Shown here: piece by piece, positions 48,439 through 58,551 of the stretch
Numbering within the stretch: position 1 is the first letter of the stretch
Layout of the letters: every line of letters starts with the position of its first letter
Assembly (NCBI RefSeq): GCF_000219605.1
Contig: NC_015740.1
Span: forward strand, 4,340,001 to 4,404,000
Reading direction: 5' to 3'
Length of the DNA: 64,000 bases
Origin: Stutzerimonas stutzeri
GTDB lineage: Bacteria > Pseudomonadota > Gammaproteobacteria > Pseudomonadales > Pseudomonadaceae
The notes under the pieces: model-generated
Database searches by the model: none
Told to the model about the DNA's origin: nothing
Seen by the model: only the letters and a program-made list of their open reading frames with translations
Translations under genes and position numbers: made by a program

Positions 48439-50661
48439 ATGAAATCGCTCGGCAAAATCCTGGGCCTGGTCATTCTCGGACTGTTGCTGATCCTCGTGGC
48501 GGCAGGCTTCGCCCTGACCCACCTGTTCGATCCCAACGACTACAAGGACGAGATCCGCGACCTGGCGCGCAACAAGGCCGGCCTCGAACTGGACATCAAG
48601 GGCGACATCGGCTGGAGCCTGTTCCCCTGGCTCGGCCTGGAGCTGCACGACACCACCCTGGCCAGCGCGCAGACCCCCGAACAGCCGTTCGCCGATTTGC
48701 GCATGCTCGGGCTCTCCGTACGGGTGATGCCGCTGCTCAGCCGCGAAGTGCAGATGAGCGATATCACCGTCAATGGCCTCAACCTGACGCTCAGCCGTGA
48801 CGAACAGGGTCGCGGCAACTGGGAAGGCGTCGGCCAGCCGGCCGGTCGCAGCGAACAGGCCGGCGAGCCGCCGAAAGCTGCCGAGCCGCAAACCGAACAG
48901 CGCGAAGAGGCATCGTCCGCACGCAAGCCGCTCACACTGGATATCGACAGCCTGACCGTCAGCGATGCGCGCGTGACCTACAGCGACGCCAAGACCGGCC
49001 AGCAATACAGCGCCGAAAGCATCGAGCTCACGACCGGCGCGATCCGCGAGGGCAGCTCGATCCCGGTGAAGCTCAACGCCTTCTTCGGCAGCAATCAGCC
49101 GGTGATGCGCGCGCGCACCGAGCTGCAAGGCGCGCTGCGTTTCGACAACCAGCTCAAGCGCTACCAGTTCGAGGACATGCGCCTGTCCGGCGAGGCCTCC
49201 GGCGAGCCGCTGCAGGGCCAGACCCTGACCTTCAGCGCCCAGGGCCAGCTGCTGGTCGATCTCGCCGCGCAGATTGCCGAATGGAACAGCCTCAAGTTCA
49301 CCGCCAACCAGCTGCGTGGGCTGGGCGAGCTGAAGGCGCGCGACCTGGACAAGGAACCGAAGATCAGCGGCGCGATGACCGTGGCGCAGTTCAACCTGCG
49401 CGAATTCCTCCAGGGCACAGGGCAGCAGCTGCCGGCCATGGCTGATGGCAATGCGCTGAGCAGGGCCGAGCTGGTCAGCCGGCTGAGCGGTACGGCCAAC
49501 AGCCTGGCGCTGGAAGAACTGACCCTCAAGCTCGATGACAGCACCTTCACCGGCCGCATCGCCATCAGCGACTTCGCCCGCCAGGCGCTGCGCGTCGATC
49601 TCAAGGGTGATCGGCTGAATCTCGACCGCTACCTGCCGCCGCCAAGCAAGGACGAGCCGGCCGGCGCCGCGCGCAAGAGCGAAGTGAAGAACACCCAGGC
49701 CGCCGCGGTCGGCAGCGGCAGCACCCCGCTGCCCAACGCACCGACCCAGCAGGCCTGGAGCGAGGCCTCGGTGCTGCCGCTGGATCAGCTGCGCAAGCTC
49801 GACAGCGAGGTCAGCCTGGCCATCGGCAGCCTGACCGCCATGCAACTGCCGCTGGAGGGCTTCAACCTCAAGGCCCGAGCCCGCAACGGCCAGCTGAACC
49901 TGCAGGAACTGCGCGGCGGCCTCTACGGCGGACGCCTGGACAGCAGCGCCAGCCTCGACGTGCGCCAGGCCCAGCCGCTGCTGACGCTGCAGAACCGCTT
50001 CAACGGCGTGCCAATCGAGCGCCTGCTGGAAAGCCAGGGCGAAGAGGTGGTGGTCAAGGGTCTGCTGAACCTGGATGCCGACCTGCGCACCCAGGGCAAC
50101 AGCCAGAAGGCCTGGGTCGACAACCTCAACGGCAAGGTCGGCTTCATCATCGACAACGGTGTGCTGGTCGATGCCAACCTCGAGCAGCAGCTCTGCCGCG
50201 CCATCGCCACGCTCAACCGCAAGCCGCTGTCCAGCGAGCCACGCAGCAAGGACACCCCCTTCCGCGAACTCAAGGGCAACCTGACCCTGCGCAACGGCGT
50301 GGCCAGCAACCCCGACCTCAAGGCCAGCATCCCCGGCCTGACGGTCAATGGCAACGGCGATGTCGACCTGCGCGTGCTGGGCATGGACTATCGCGTCGGC
50401 ATCGTCATCGAAGGCGACAAGGGCGCCATGCCGGACCCTGCCTGCCAGGTCAACGAGCGCTACGTCGGCATCGAGTGGCCACTGCGCTGCCGCGGCCCGC
50501 TGGAGCTGGGCGCCAAGGCCTGCCGTTTCGACAATGACGCCCTCGGCAAGATCGCCGCCAGGCTGGCCGGCGAAAGGCTCAACGAGAAGATCGAGGAGAA
50601 GCTCGGCGACAAGGTCAGCCCGGAACTCAAGGACGCCCTCAAGGGCCTGTTCAAGCGATGA
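48439..50661 (+). CDS. asmA: AsmA family protein
   Basis: 740 residues. One N-terminal membrane helix (LGKILGLVILGLLLILVAAGFAL) is followed by DPNDYKDEIRDLARNKAGLELDIKGDIGWSLFPWLGLELHDT, the diagnostic AsmA_N segment. A long periplasmic beta-rich body holds a Glu/Ala linker near 140-160, and the C-terminal AsmA repeat ends with [16 protein letters not shown]. AsmA-like proteins belong to the bridge-type lipid transport group linking inner and outer membrane. It overlaps mutY by 4 bp. Confidence 0.93.
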   Translation: MKSLGKILGLVILGLLLILVAAGFALTHLFDPNDYKDEIRDLARNKAGLELDIKGDIGWSLFPWLGLELHDTTLASAQTPEQPFADLRMLGLSVRVMPLLSREVQMSDITVNGLNLTLSRDEQGRGNWEGVGQPAGRSEQAGEPPKAAEPQTEQREEASSARKPLTLDIDSLTVSDARVTYSDAKTGQQYSAESIELTTGAIREGSSIPVKLNAFFGSNQPVMRARTELQGALRFDNQLKRYQFEDMRLSGEASGEPLQGQTLTFSAQGQLLVDLAAQIAEWNSLKFTANQLRGLGELKARDLDKEPKISGAMTVAQFNLREFLQGTGQQLPAMADGNALSRAELVSRLSGTANSLALEELTLKLDDSTFTGRIAISDFARQALRVDLKGDRLNLDRYLPPPSKDEPAGAARKSEVKNTQAAAVGSGSTPLPNAPTQQAWSEASVLPLDQLRKLDSEVSLAIGSLTAMQLPLEGFNLKARARNGQLNLQELRGGLYGGRLDSSASLDVRQAQPLLTLQNRFNGVPIERLLESQGEEVVVKGLLNLDADLRTQGNSQKAWVDNLNGKVGFIIDNGVLVDANLEQQLCRAIATLNRKPLSSEPRSKDTPFRELKGNLTLRNGVASNPDLKASIPGLTVNGNGDVDLRVLGMDYRVGIVIEGDKGAMPDPACQVNERYVGIEWPLRCRGPLELGAKACRFDNDALGKIAARLAGERLNEKIEEKLGDKVSPELKDALKGLFKR

Positions 50662-51725
50662 GCCCGGAGCAGTTCGGCGCGGCGGTCCTCGACTGGTTCG
50701 ACCGCCACGGCCGCAAGGACCTGCCCTGGCAGCAGAACATCACGCCGTACCGGGTCTGGGTGTCGGAGATCATGCTGCAGCAGACCCAGGTCAGCACCGT
50801 GCTCGGCTACTTCGACCGCTTCATGGATGCGCTGCCCACCGTCGACTCGCTCGCCGCGGCCGAGGAAGATGAAGTGCTGCATCTTTGGACGGGCCTCGGC
50901 TACTACAGCCGCGCACGCAACCTGCACAAGACCGCCAAGCGCGTGGTTACCGAATACGGTGGCATATTCCCCGCGGATGTCGACAAGCTCGCCGAGCTTC
51001 CCGGGATAGGCCGATCGACCGCCGGCGCCATCGCCAGCATCAGCATGGGTCTGCGCGCGCCGATTCTCGACGGCAACGTCAAACGCGTGCTGGCCCGCTA
51101 CGTTGCCCAGGACGGTTATCCCGGCGAGCCGAAGGTGGCCCGCCAGCTGTGGGAGGTGGCCGAGCGCCTCACCCCCCGGCAGCGGGTCAACCATTACACC
51201 CAGGCGATGATGGACCTTGGCGCCACGCTGTGCACGCGCAGCCGCCCGAGCTGCCTGCTCTGCCCGCTCAGGGACGGCTGCCGCGCCCATCTGCTCGGGC
51301 GCGAAACCGACTTCCCGGTACCCAAGCCGCGCAAGGCGCTGCCGCAAAAGCGCACGCTGATGCCGCTGCTGGCCAATCGCGACGGCGCCATCCTGCTCTA
51401 CCGTCGCCCGTCGAGCGGGCTCTGGGGCGGGCTCTGGAGCCTGCCGGAACTGGACGACCTCGCTGCCCTCGATCCTCTGGCCGAACGGCATGCGCTGCAG
51501 CTGGAAGACCGTCGCGAACTGCCAGGGTTGACCCACACCTTCAGCCATTTCCAGCTGGCCATCGAACCCTGGCTGATCAGGGTCAAGACCGCGCCCGACG
51601 CCGTGGCCGAGGCGGACTGGCTCTGGTATAACCTCGCCACCCCGCCGCGCCTCGGCCTTGCCGCGCCGGTAAAGACACTGCTCAAGCGCGCCGCCGCTGA
51701 ATTGAATGCAGGAGAGACCTCATGA
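50658..51725 (+). CDS. mutY: A/G-specific adenine DNA glycosylase MutY
   Basis: 355 residues. The motif [15 protein letters not shown] carries the catalytic Glu; the helix-hairpin-helix is [18 protein letters not shown] with the catalytic Asp in [14 protein letters not shown]. The 4Fe-4S site C-x6-C-x2-C-x5-C is intact ([17 protein letters not shown]). A C-terminal NUDIX-like 8-oxoG recognition domain (about 230-345) follows. It removes A opposite 8-oxoG. It overlaps asmA and yggX at 4-bp junctions, so the three are coupled. Confidence 0.96.
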   Translation: MSPEQFGAAVLDWFDRHGRKDLPWQQNITPYRVWVSEIMLQQTQVSTVLGYFDRFMDALPTVDSLAAAEEDEVLHLWTGLGYYSRARNLHKTAKRVVTEYGGIFPADVDKLAELPGIGRSTAGAIASISMGLRAPILDGNVKRVLARYVAQDGYPGEPKVARQLWEVAERLTPRQRVNHYTQAMMDLGATLCTRSRPSCLLCPLRDGCRAHLLGRETDFPVPKPRKALPQKRTLMPLLANRDGAILLYRRPSSGLWGGLWSLPELDDLAALDPLAERHALQLEDRRELPGLTHTFSHFQLAIEPWLIRVKTAPDAVAEADWLWYNLATPPRLGLAAPVKTLLKRAAAELNAGETS

Positions 51726-51994
51726 CCCGCACCGTGAACTGCCGCAAGTACAACCAGGAACTCCCCGGCCTCGAGCGCCCGCCGTTTCCGGGCCAGAAAG
51801 GCGAGGACATCTACAACAACATCTCCAGGCAGGCCTGGGACGACTGGCAGAAACACCAGACCATGCTGATCAACGAGCGCCGCCTGAACATGATGAACGC
51901 CGAGGACCGCAAGTTTCTCCAGGGCGAGATGGACAAGTTCTTCTCCGGCGAGGACTACGCCAAGGCCGAAGGCTACGTGCCACCCAGCGAATAA
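51722..51994 (+). CDS. yggX: Fe(2+)-trafficking / oxidative damage protection protein YggX
   Basis: 90 residues. [24 protein letters not shown] carries the conserved Cys near residue 7, followed by [37 protein letters not shown], diagnostic for YggX. It protects iron-sulfur proteins, including MutY, from oxidative damage; mutY-yggX linkage is conserved from E. coli on. Its ATG overlaps the mutY stop. Confidence 0.96.
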   Translation: MTRTVNCRKYNQELPGLERPPFPGQKGEDIYNNISRQAWDDWQKHQTMLINERRLNMMNAEDRKFLQGEMDKFFSGEDYAKAEGYVPPSE

Positions 51995-52046
51995 CCGCCC
52001 GGCTGCGCTAAGCGCCCGTCCGGATTAAATATTTTCCGGGCCGCGC

Positions 52047-52075
52047 TTGACAGGCAAAAGGCAAATCCGTCTAAT
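52047..52075 (+). promoter_or_regulatory. Sigma-70 promoter of tRNA-Phe
   Basis: Perfect TTGACA at 52047-52052, 17-bp spacer, TCTAAT at 52070-52075, then a GC-rich discriminator (AGCGCCCC) typical of stringently controlled stable-RNA promoters. The start would fall about 5 bases before the tRNA. Confidence 0.85.
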
Positions 52076-52086
52076 AGCGCCCCGTT

Positions 52087-52162
52087 GCCCAGGTAGCTCA
52101 GTCGGTAGAGCAGGGGATTGAAAATCCCCGTGTCGGCGGTTCGATTCCGTCCCTGGGCACCA
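52087..52162 (+). tRNA. tRNA-Phe (GAA)
   Basis: 76 nt including encoded CCA. Acceptor stem GCCCAGG/CCTGGGC, discriminator A, D-arm AGCTCAGTCGGTAGAGCA, anticodon loop with GAA between GGGGATT and AATCCCC, and T-arm GGTTCGATTCC. Promoter and terminator are both visible, so it is a single-gene transcript. I found no integrase or duplicated 3' end marking an island. Confidence 0.98.
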
Positions 52163-52210
52163 CCTTTCGTTTTCAGGTGGTGCCAAGACCACCCGAAAGC
52201 CCACAAGAAG

Positions 52211-52231
52211 CCCGCCTAGTGCGGGTTTTTT
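52211..52231 (+). terminator. Intrinsic terminator of tRNA-Phe
   Basis: CCCGC (52211-52215), loop CTAGT, GCGGG (52221-52225), then six T. Textbook rho-independent terminator 49 bases after the tRNA. Confidence 0.9.
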
Positions 52232-52385
52232 GTTGCCTGCAATTCAGCCGAATCGGCTGCACAGCCAATGGAATTCTTCCGCGCAGCTGCCGCCGGGGCC
52301 CAACGTGACCATCTGAGACCTTGCTCCGGTTCGGCCGGTGATCGGCCTGTTACCCTCGCCGGCCCCAACCGAAGCGATCGCTCCC

Positions 52386-52868
52386 ATGCTGCGCTGTGTA
52401 CTCGCCGCCCTGCTGCTCACCGCCCTTCCCGCGTCCGCGCAAACAACCGACTGCCGGGTGATCGGCATTGCCGATGGCAACGTCTTCAGTTGCCGTACCG
52501 CCGAGGGCGATCGGCTCAGGGTACGGATGGCCGAGATCGATGCACCGGAGCTCAAGCAGCCGTATGGCGCCCAGGCCCGTCAGGCACTTTCCGGCTATGT
52601 GTTCGGCAAGAACGTCCAGCTCGCGGTCCAGGGTCGCGACGACCAGGGGCGAACCCTGGCTCGCGTTAGGGCCGGGGACACCGACGTCAACGCCGAGATG
52701 GTCCGCACCGGCACTGCCTGGGCATATCGTGCTCAACTGAAGGACCGCACCCTGCTCGATCTCGAGGCGGTCGCCCGGGAGTTCAAGCGGGGCCTCTGGG
52801 CGTTGCACAAGACCGAACAGCAACCGCCATGGGAATGGCGCAAGGAAATGCGCAGCGCCAGGCGCTAG
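52386..52868 (+). CDS. Thermonuclease (SNase)-like exported protein
   Basis: 160 residues from the ATG at 52386 with a signal peptide (MLRCVLAALLLTALPASAQ). The OB-fold nuclease motifs are VRMAEIDAPELKQPYGAQAR, holding the Arg, Asp and catalytic Glu, and GRDDQGRTLARV, holding the second Arg. The first calcium-ligand motif, normally DGDT, reads ADGNVFSC, with Asn for the second Asp. The nuclease may thus be weakened or metal-altered. It is probably periplasmic or secreted. Confidence 0.85.
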   Translation: MLRCVLAALLLTALPASAQTTDCRVIGIADGNVFSCRTAEGDRLRVRMAEIDAPELKQPYGAQARQALSGYVFGKNVQLAVQGRDDQGRTLARVRAGDTDVNAEMVRTGTAWAYRAQLKDRTLLDLEAVAREFKRGLWALHKTEQQPPWEWRKEMRSARR

Positions 52869-53027
52869 ATAACCCGCACCTCGCAAACCGGCGTAACCCG
52901 CAGACTCGCCCCGGCCGCTCGATCCGCGACACCGTCACCGGGGGTCGCGCTGTGGCGCCCGACGCGCTAGCCTGATGCTCACGGACGGAGCGCACCTGCT
53001 GCTGTCACCGCGCCGGGAACCTCGACC

Positions 53028-53798
53028 ATGGCCATACGCCGAATTGCACTCTGGATGGCGCTAGCCCTGGCAGTCGGCGACAGCCATGCCGAACAGCTGC
53101 GCTTCGTCACCGAAGACTTCCCGCCATTCACCTACGCAGCCACGCATAAGACTGACGACGACAGGGCCGCCGGGCCCTTCGTCGAGATCGTCGAAGCCGT
53201 CTGCGCGCGGATGGGTATCGACTGCCCGATCCAGCTGCTGCCCTGGCGCCGCGCGCTGGCCCTGGCCGAGGCGGGTGAGGTGGACGGCATTTTCACCGTG
53301 ATCCGCTCGCCGGAACGCGAACGCGCCTTCCACCTCACCCGCATGTTGGCGACCTCGCGCTACGGCGTGTATGCACGCGGTGCCAGCGGCTTCGTGTTTC
53401 ATCGCGCACAAGACCTGGCTGGCCGCACCGTTGCGGTGTACGGCCCATCCGGTACCTCGTTCGTATTGAGCGAACATCTGGCCCAGGTGGACGACGTGCA
53501 GATGATTCTGGAGTCGGACAACCGTCGTCTGATGCGCATGCTGCAGGCCGGACGCTTTGGCGGACAGGGCGTGGCGGTGGTCAACCAGGATGTGGCCTGG
53601 CACCTGATCGAGCAGGAGCGGCTGGTGAATATCCACGAAGCGGGTGAGCTGCAAAGCGTTTCCTACGCCATCGGGCTTTCCCGCGTGGCGGTGAGCGAGA
53701 CACGCTTCCAGCGTTTCGACGATGCGCTGGAGGCACTGATCGCCGATGGCAGCATCGCGCGCATCCTGCGCCGACACGGGCTGCAGCCTGCCTTCTAG
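53028..53798 (+). CDS. Orphan periplasmic solute-binding protein (SBP_bac_3)
   Basis: 256 residues with a signal peptide (MAIRRIALWMALALAVGDSHA). EQLRFVTEDFPPFTYA, GPFVEIVEAVCARMGIDCPIQLLPWRRALALAEAGEVDGIFTV and SYAIGLSRVAVSETRFQRFDDALEALIADGSIARI follow the family 3 binding-protein pattern. No transporter genes adjoin. It is a third, more distant relative of the two genes at 36.7-38.4 kb. Ligand unknown. Confidence 0.85.
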   Translation: MAIRRIALWMALALAVGDSHAEQLRFVTEDFPPFTYAATHKTDDDRAAGPFVEIVEAVCARMGIDCPIQLLPWRRALALAEAGEVDGIFTVIRSPERERAFHLTRMLATSRYGVYARGASGFVFHRAQDLAGRTVAVYGPSGTSFVLSEHLAQVDDVQMILESDNRRLMRMLQAGRFGGQGVAVVNQDVAWHLIEQERLVNIHEAGELQSVSYAIGLSRVAVSETRFQRFDDALEALIADGSIARILRRHGLQPAF

Positions 53799-53952
53799 CG
53801 GCCACGGCCGCCCCGATCGACCTTCCATCGCATCTTTTCGCTGAATCATTCGACGCTTCGGGCCGTCTACCCAGAAGGCAGCGTTCGGGCAATCCGGAGG
53901 TTTCGCCGCGTACATCCCGCTCATCACCCGCTCAAACGGAGGCTGACCGCCC

Positions 53953-56008
53953 ATGGACGCCGCTAGGAAATTGCCCAAGGCCATCATTCTGTTTCCCGTG
54001 TTCATCCCCGCGGTGGTGATCACGCTGCTGCTGGTGATCGGCACGGCGAGCAATCCGGAACTGGCCGGGGAGCTGTTCGATTCGGTGCTGGCGTACATCA
54101 CCCGCACCTTCGGCTGGTTCTACATGCTGTCGGTGGCGTTCTTCCTGGTGTTCATCGTCGGCATCGCCCTGACCAAATGGGGCAACATCAAGCTGGGCCC
54201 TGACCACTCCGAGCCGCAGTACAGTTTCCCTGCCTGGTTCGCCATGCTGTTCTCCGCCGGCTACGGCATCGCCCTGCTGTTCTTCGGTGTCGCCGAGCCG
54301 GTGCTGCATTATTCGACGCCACCGGCCGGCGCGCCGGAGACGGTGGATGCCGCCAAGCAGGCCATGCAGATCGCCTTCTTCCACTGGGGCTTTCACATCT
54401 GGGGCATCTTCGGCATCGTCGGCCTGGCGCTGGCCTATTTCGCCTTCCGCCACGGCCTGCCGCTGTCGCTGCGCTCGGCGCTGTATCCGCTGATCGGCGA
54501 GCGCATTTACGGGCCGATCGGCCATTTCGTCGACGTGCTGGTAATCCTCGGCACGCTGTTCGGCATCGCCACCACGCTCGGCCTGTCGGTCACCCAGATC
54601 AACGCCGGCCTGAACTATCTGTGGGACGTACCAGTGGACATCACGGTGCAGGTGATCACCATCGCCATCATCACCTGCATGGCCATCGCCTCGGTGGTCG
54701 CCGGGCTCGACAAAGGGGGTGAAGAACCTGTCGCTGCTCAACATCGTGCTGGCCACGGTGCTGATGCTGTTCGTGCTCGCAGTCGGCCCGACCATCTTCA
54801 TCCTGGAGACCTTCCTGCAGAACACCGGCAGCTACCTGAACAACATCGTCGAGCGCACCTTCAACCTGCAGGCCTACAGTCGCAGCGACTGGATCGGCAA
54901 CTGGACGCTGTTCATCTTCGGCTGGACCATCTCCTGGTCGCCCTTCGTCGGCTTGTTCATCGCCAAGATCAGCCGTGGTCGGACCATCCGCCAGTTTGTC
55001 TTCGGCGTGATGATCGTGCCGACCATGTTCACCTTCTTCTGGTTCTCGGTGTTCGGCGACACGGCCCTGCACCTGATCATGGTCGAGGGGTACAACACGC
55101 TGATCCAGGATGTGCAGGCCGACCACGCGGTGGCGCTGTTCAAGCTGTTCGAGCTATTGCCCTGGACCACACTGACCTCGATCCTCGCGGTGCTGCTGAT
55201 CGTGACCTTCTTCGTCACCTCCTCGGACTCCGGCTCGCTGGTAATCGACTCCATCGCCGCCGGCGGCGCCATCCATACGCCGACCTGGCAGCGCGTGTTC
55301 TGGGCGACGATCGAAGGCGTGGTGGCCTCCGTGCTGCTGCTCGCCGGAGGCCTCAGTGCGCTGCAGACCATGGCCATCGCTGCCGGCCTGCCGTTCTGCA
55401 TCCTGATGATGCTGATCGCCTTGGGCATGTGGCGGGCGCTGGTGATCGAGGGGCATCAGCTGAGCCTGCAGACCCACGTGCAGACCGCCAACCGGCAGAG
55501 CGCAGCAGCCGGCCCGGGCGTGTGGAAGAAGCGCCTGGCCGGGCTGGTCACCTTTCCCAGCCGCGAGGAGGTGGAAGGTTTCATGGCCAGTACCGTGCTC
55601 AAGGGCATGCGTCGCGTGCAGCGTGGCCTGGCCGAGCAGGGCTGGCCGGCCGAGGTCCAGATAGACGAAGCCAATTCGCGCCTGTATCTGGAGGTGATCA
55701 AGGACGACCAGCTCGACTTCGTCTACGAGATCCGCCTGATCAGCTACGCCATGCCGGCTTTCGCCCAGCCACAAAGCCCGGACGGCGACGAGCACTACTA
55801 CCGCGCCGAGGTGTTCCTGCGCCGTGGCGGGCAGTCCTATGACATTTATGGCTATGACCAGGCGGAGATCATCAGCGACATCCTCGACCAGTTCGAGAAG
55901 TACCTGCACTTCCTGCATATCTCGCCCGGCAGCCTGCCGTGGAAGATGGACGAACACGACGAAATGCTTGGTAACGAATCGGAGCCGCCGAAGGTCGCGC
56001 CGCAGTAG
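53953..56008 (+). pseudogene. betT: BCCT choline/glycine-betaine transporter BetT, frameshifted
   Basis: Strong GGAGG site and ATG at 53953. The first ~255 residues carry TM1-TM6 of a BCCT transporter (KLGPDHSEPQYSFPAWFAMLFSAGYG, FFHWGFHIWGIF). The frame then breaks in a run of five G at 54715-54719: with four G it would read GLDKGVKNLSLLNIV and continue to 56008, about 684 codons in all. The second part includes the Trp-rich SWSPFVGLFIAKISRGR signature, the last TM helices and a ~180-residue cytoplasmic tail typical of osmosensing BetT. Function needs the frame restored. A base-call error in the G run is as likely as a real mutation. Confidence 0.88.
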
Positions 56009-56247
56009 GGGCCGGTCGACGGCGGCCCGGCGCAGACGATACGAAGCCGCCAGCGAAAACGGTGGTTGACGACAGATGGCAGCTTTTCGATGCCCACAGC
56101 CCGTGCGCCTCGCTTTATCGGCGCTTGGCGCATGCCGCGGTGCATGCTAGGTTTGCGCCTCGCCAGGATGGCGAGCAGTTCGCGCGGAGCGCACCAACAG
56201 AATATCCGGACCCTGGCGGCCATCGCCGGTCTGAAAGAGGACCCTTC

Positions 56248-57021
56248 ATGGCCGAGGCCATCCCTGCACTGGAAATCCGCAACCTGCACAAGCGCTACGG
56301 CGATCTGGAAGTTCTCAAAGGCATCTCGCTGACCGCTCGTGACGGCGATGTGATTTCCATCCTCGGCTCTTCAGGCTCCGGCAAGTCCACCTTTCTGCGC
56401 TGCATCAACCTTCTGGAAAACCCTCACGAGGGCGAGATCCTGGTGGCCGGCGAGCAACTCAAGCTCAAGCGCGACAAGCAGGGAGACCTGATCGCCGCCG
56501 ACGGCAAGCAGCTCAACCGGATTCGCAGCGAGCTGGGCTTCGTGTTCCAGAACTTCAACCTCTGGCAGCACATGACCATCCTCGACAACATCATCGAGGC
56601 GCCGCGCCGCGTGCTGGGCCAGAGCAAGGCCGAAGCCACCGAGGTGGCCGAAGCCCTGCTGGCCAAGGTCGGCATCGCCGACAAGCGCCACGTCTACCCC
56701 AATCAGCTTTCCGGTGGCCAGCAGCAGCGCGCGGCGATCGCCCGCACGCTGGCGATGCAGCCCAAGGTGATCCTGTTCGACGAGCCCACCTCGGCGCTGG
56801 ACCCGGAAATGGTACAAGAAGTGCTAGCAGTGATTCGGTCGCTCGCCGAGGAAGGCCGGACTATGCTGCTCGTCACCCACGAAATGAATTTCGCCAAGCA
56901 GGTATCCAGCGAAGTGGTGTTCCTCCATCAGGGTCTGGTCGAGGAGCAGGGAACGCCCGAGCAGGTATTTGACAATCCTCAATCGGCGCGCTGTAAACAA
57001 TTCATGTCCAGCCATCGCTAA
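56248..57021 (+). CDS. Amino-acid ABC transporter ATP-binding protein (HisP/AotP type)
   Basis: 257 residues from the ATG at 56248 (AGAGGA upstream). Walker [12 protein letters not shown]-loop [12 protein letters not shown], signature [15 protein letters not shown], Walker [15 protein letters not shown] and switch His in LVTHEMNFA are present. It energises a polar amino acid importer. The same four-gene order (ATPase, binding protein, two permeases) is PA5152-PA5155 in P. aeruginosa. Basic amino acids are likely but unproven. Confidence 0.93.
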   Translation: MAEAIPALEIRNLHKRYGDLEVLKGISLTARDGDVISILGSSGSGKSTFLRCINLLENPHEGEILVAGEQLKLKRDKQGDLIAADGKQLNRIRSELGFVFQNFNLWQHMTILDNIIEAPRRVLGQSKAEATEVAEALLAKVGIADKRHVYPNQLSGGQQQRAAIARTLAMQPKVILFDEPTSALDPEMVQEVLAVIRSLAEEGRTMLLVTHEMNFAKQVSSEVVFLHQGLVEEQGTPEQVFDNPQSARCKQFMSSHR

Positions 57022-57035
57022 TGGAGCAACACCGC

Positions 57036-57791
57036 ATGAAGAGCTATAAGAAGATCCTGCTGACCGCTGCTGCCTCGCTGATCATCGGCACCCAGGCATT
57101 CGCGGCGGAAAAACTACGGATTGGTACCGAAGGCGCCTACCCACCCTTCAACCTGATCGACGCCAGCGGCAAGGTGGTCGGCTTCGACCTGGATATCTCC
57201 CACGCGCTGTGCGCCAAGATGAAGGTCGAGTGCGAGGTGGTTACCTCTGATTGGGACGGCATCATTCCGGCGCTGAACGCCGGCAAGTTCGACTTCCTCG
57301 CCGCCTCCATGTCGGTCACCGAAGAGCGCAAGAACGCCGTCGACTTCACCGACCACTACTACACCAACAAGCTGCAGTTCGTGGCGCCGAAGAACGTCGA
57401 CTTCAAGACCGACGAGAGCTACCTGAAAGGCAAAGTGATCGGTGCGCAGCGCGCGACCATCGCCGGCACCTGGCTGGAAGACAACCTGGATCGCGTCGTC
57501 GACATCAAGCTCTACGACACCCAGGAAAACGCCTATCTGGACCTGGCCTCCGGTCGCGTCGACGGCATCCTGGCTGACACCTTCGTGCAGTGGGAATGGC
57601 TCAAGAGCGATGCCGGCAAGAACTTCGAGTTCAAGGGCGAGCCGGTATTCGATGACGACAAGATCGCCATCGCCGTGCGCAAGGGCAACGATGAACTGCG
57701 CGAGCGGCTGAACAAGGCATTGGCGGAGATCATCGCTGACGGCACCTACAAGCAGATCAACGACAAGTACTTCCCGTTCAGCATTTACTGA
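57036..57791 (+). CDS. Amino-acid ABC transporter periplasmic binding protein
   Basis: 251 residues. The ATG at 57036 (GGAG 9 bases upstream) is preferred over the one at 57021 that overlaps the ATPase stop, because it gives a clean signal peptide (MKSYKKILLTAAASLIIGTQAFA). EKLRIGTEGAYPPFNLIDASGKVVGFDLDISHALC and DGIIPALNAGKFDFLAASMSVTEER match the lysine/arginine/ornithine-binding (ArgT/HisJ) group. Confidence 0.93.
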   Translation: MKSYKKILLTAAASLIIGTQAFAAEKLRIGTEGAYPPFNLIDASGKVVGFDLDISHALCAKMKVECEVVTSDWDGIIPALNAGKFDFLAASMSVTEERKNAVDFTDHYYTNKLQFVAPKNVDFKTDESYLKGKVIGAQRATIAGTWLEDNLDRVVDIKLYDTQENAYLDLASGRVDGILADTFVQWEWLKSDAGKNFEFKGEPVFDDDKIAIAVRKGNDELRERLNKALAEIIADGTYKQINDKYFPFSIY

Positions 57792-57801
57792 TCCAACCGA
57801 G

Positions 57802-57842
57802 CCGAAGCCCGGTCGCCAGCCTTCTGGCCGACCGGGCTTCGG
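57802..57842 (+). terminator. Intercistronic hairpin after the binding-protein gene
   Basis: CCGAAGCCCGGT pairs perfectly with ACCGGGCTTCGG (12 bp) around an inner CCAG/CTGG stem. The tail TGTTTGAG is weakly T-rich. It begins 11 bases after the stop and likely limits or stabilises transcript so that binding protein exceeds permeases. Confidence 0.6.
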
Positions 57843-57855
57843 TGTTTGAGCTTCT

Positions 57856-58551
57856 ATGATTCCTGACCTTCACGGATTCGGTCCGGCCCTGCTCGCCGGC
57901 ACCTGGATGACCATCCAACTGGCCCTCGCCTCCCTGGCGCTGGGGCTGGTGCTCGGCCTGCTCGGCGCGCTGGCCAAGACGTCGCCTTACAGCGCCCTGC
58001 GCTGGATCGGCGGCACCTACTCAACCATCGTGCGCGGCGTACCCGAATTGCTCTGGGTGCTGCTGATCTATTTCGGCACCATCAACCTGATTCGCGGCCT
58101 TGGCGAACTGTTCGGCATCGCCAACCTGGCCCTGAGCCCGTTTGCCGCCGGCACCATCGCCCTCGGCCTGTGCTTTGGCGCCTATGCCACCGAGGTGTTC
58201 CGCGGTGCGCTGCTGGCCATTCCCAAGGGCCATCGTGAAGCCGGCCTGGCACTGGGCCTGGGCAAGCGCCGTATCTTCCTGCGGCTGATCCTGCCGCAGA
58301 TGTGGCGCCTGGCCCTGCCGGGCCTCGGCAACCTGTTCATGATCCTGATGAAGGACACCGCGCTGGTCTCGGTGATCGGTCTCGAGGAGATCATGCGCCG
58401 CTCGCAGATCGCGGTGACCGCCAGTAAGGAACCCTTCACCTTCTTCCTGGTGGCGGCCTTCATTTACCTGTGCCTGACCATCGTTGCCATGATCGGCATG
58501 CACTTCCTCGAAAAACGTGCCGGCCGCGGCTTCGTGCGGAGCGCAGCATGA
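57856..58551 (+). CDS. Amino-acid ABC transporter permease, HisQ type
   Basis: 231 residues, five or so membrane segments. The EAA loop reads GHREAGLALGLGKRRIFLRLILPQMWRLALPGLGN, and the IVRGVPELLWVLLIYFG region is typical of HisQ. It overlaps the next permease by 4 bp (ATGA). Confidence 0.93.
   Translation: MIPDLHGFGPALLAGTWMTIQLALASLALGLVLGLLGALAKTSPYSALRWIGGTYSTIVRGVPELLWVLLIYFGTINLIRGLGELFGIANLALSPFAAGTIALGLCFGAYATEVFRGALLAIPKGHREAGLALGLGKRRIFLRLILPQMWRLALPGLGNLFMILMKDTALVSVIGLEEIMRRSQIAVTASKEPFTFFLVAAFIYLCLTIVAMIGMHFLEKRAGRGFVRSAA

Noticed and set aside
48394..49845. 483-codon minus-strand frame opposite asmA
   Set aside because: Antisense shadow; the asmA frame is coupled to mutY and has a recognisable family start.
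52087..52300. tRNA-Phe as integration site of a genomic island
   Set aside because: No integrase, no repeated tRNA 3' end and no composition change follow; the next genes look native.
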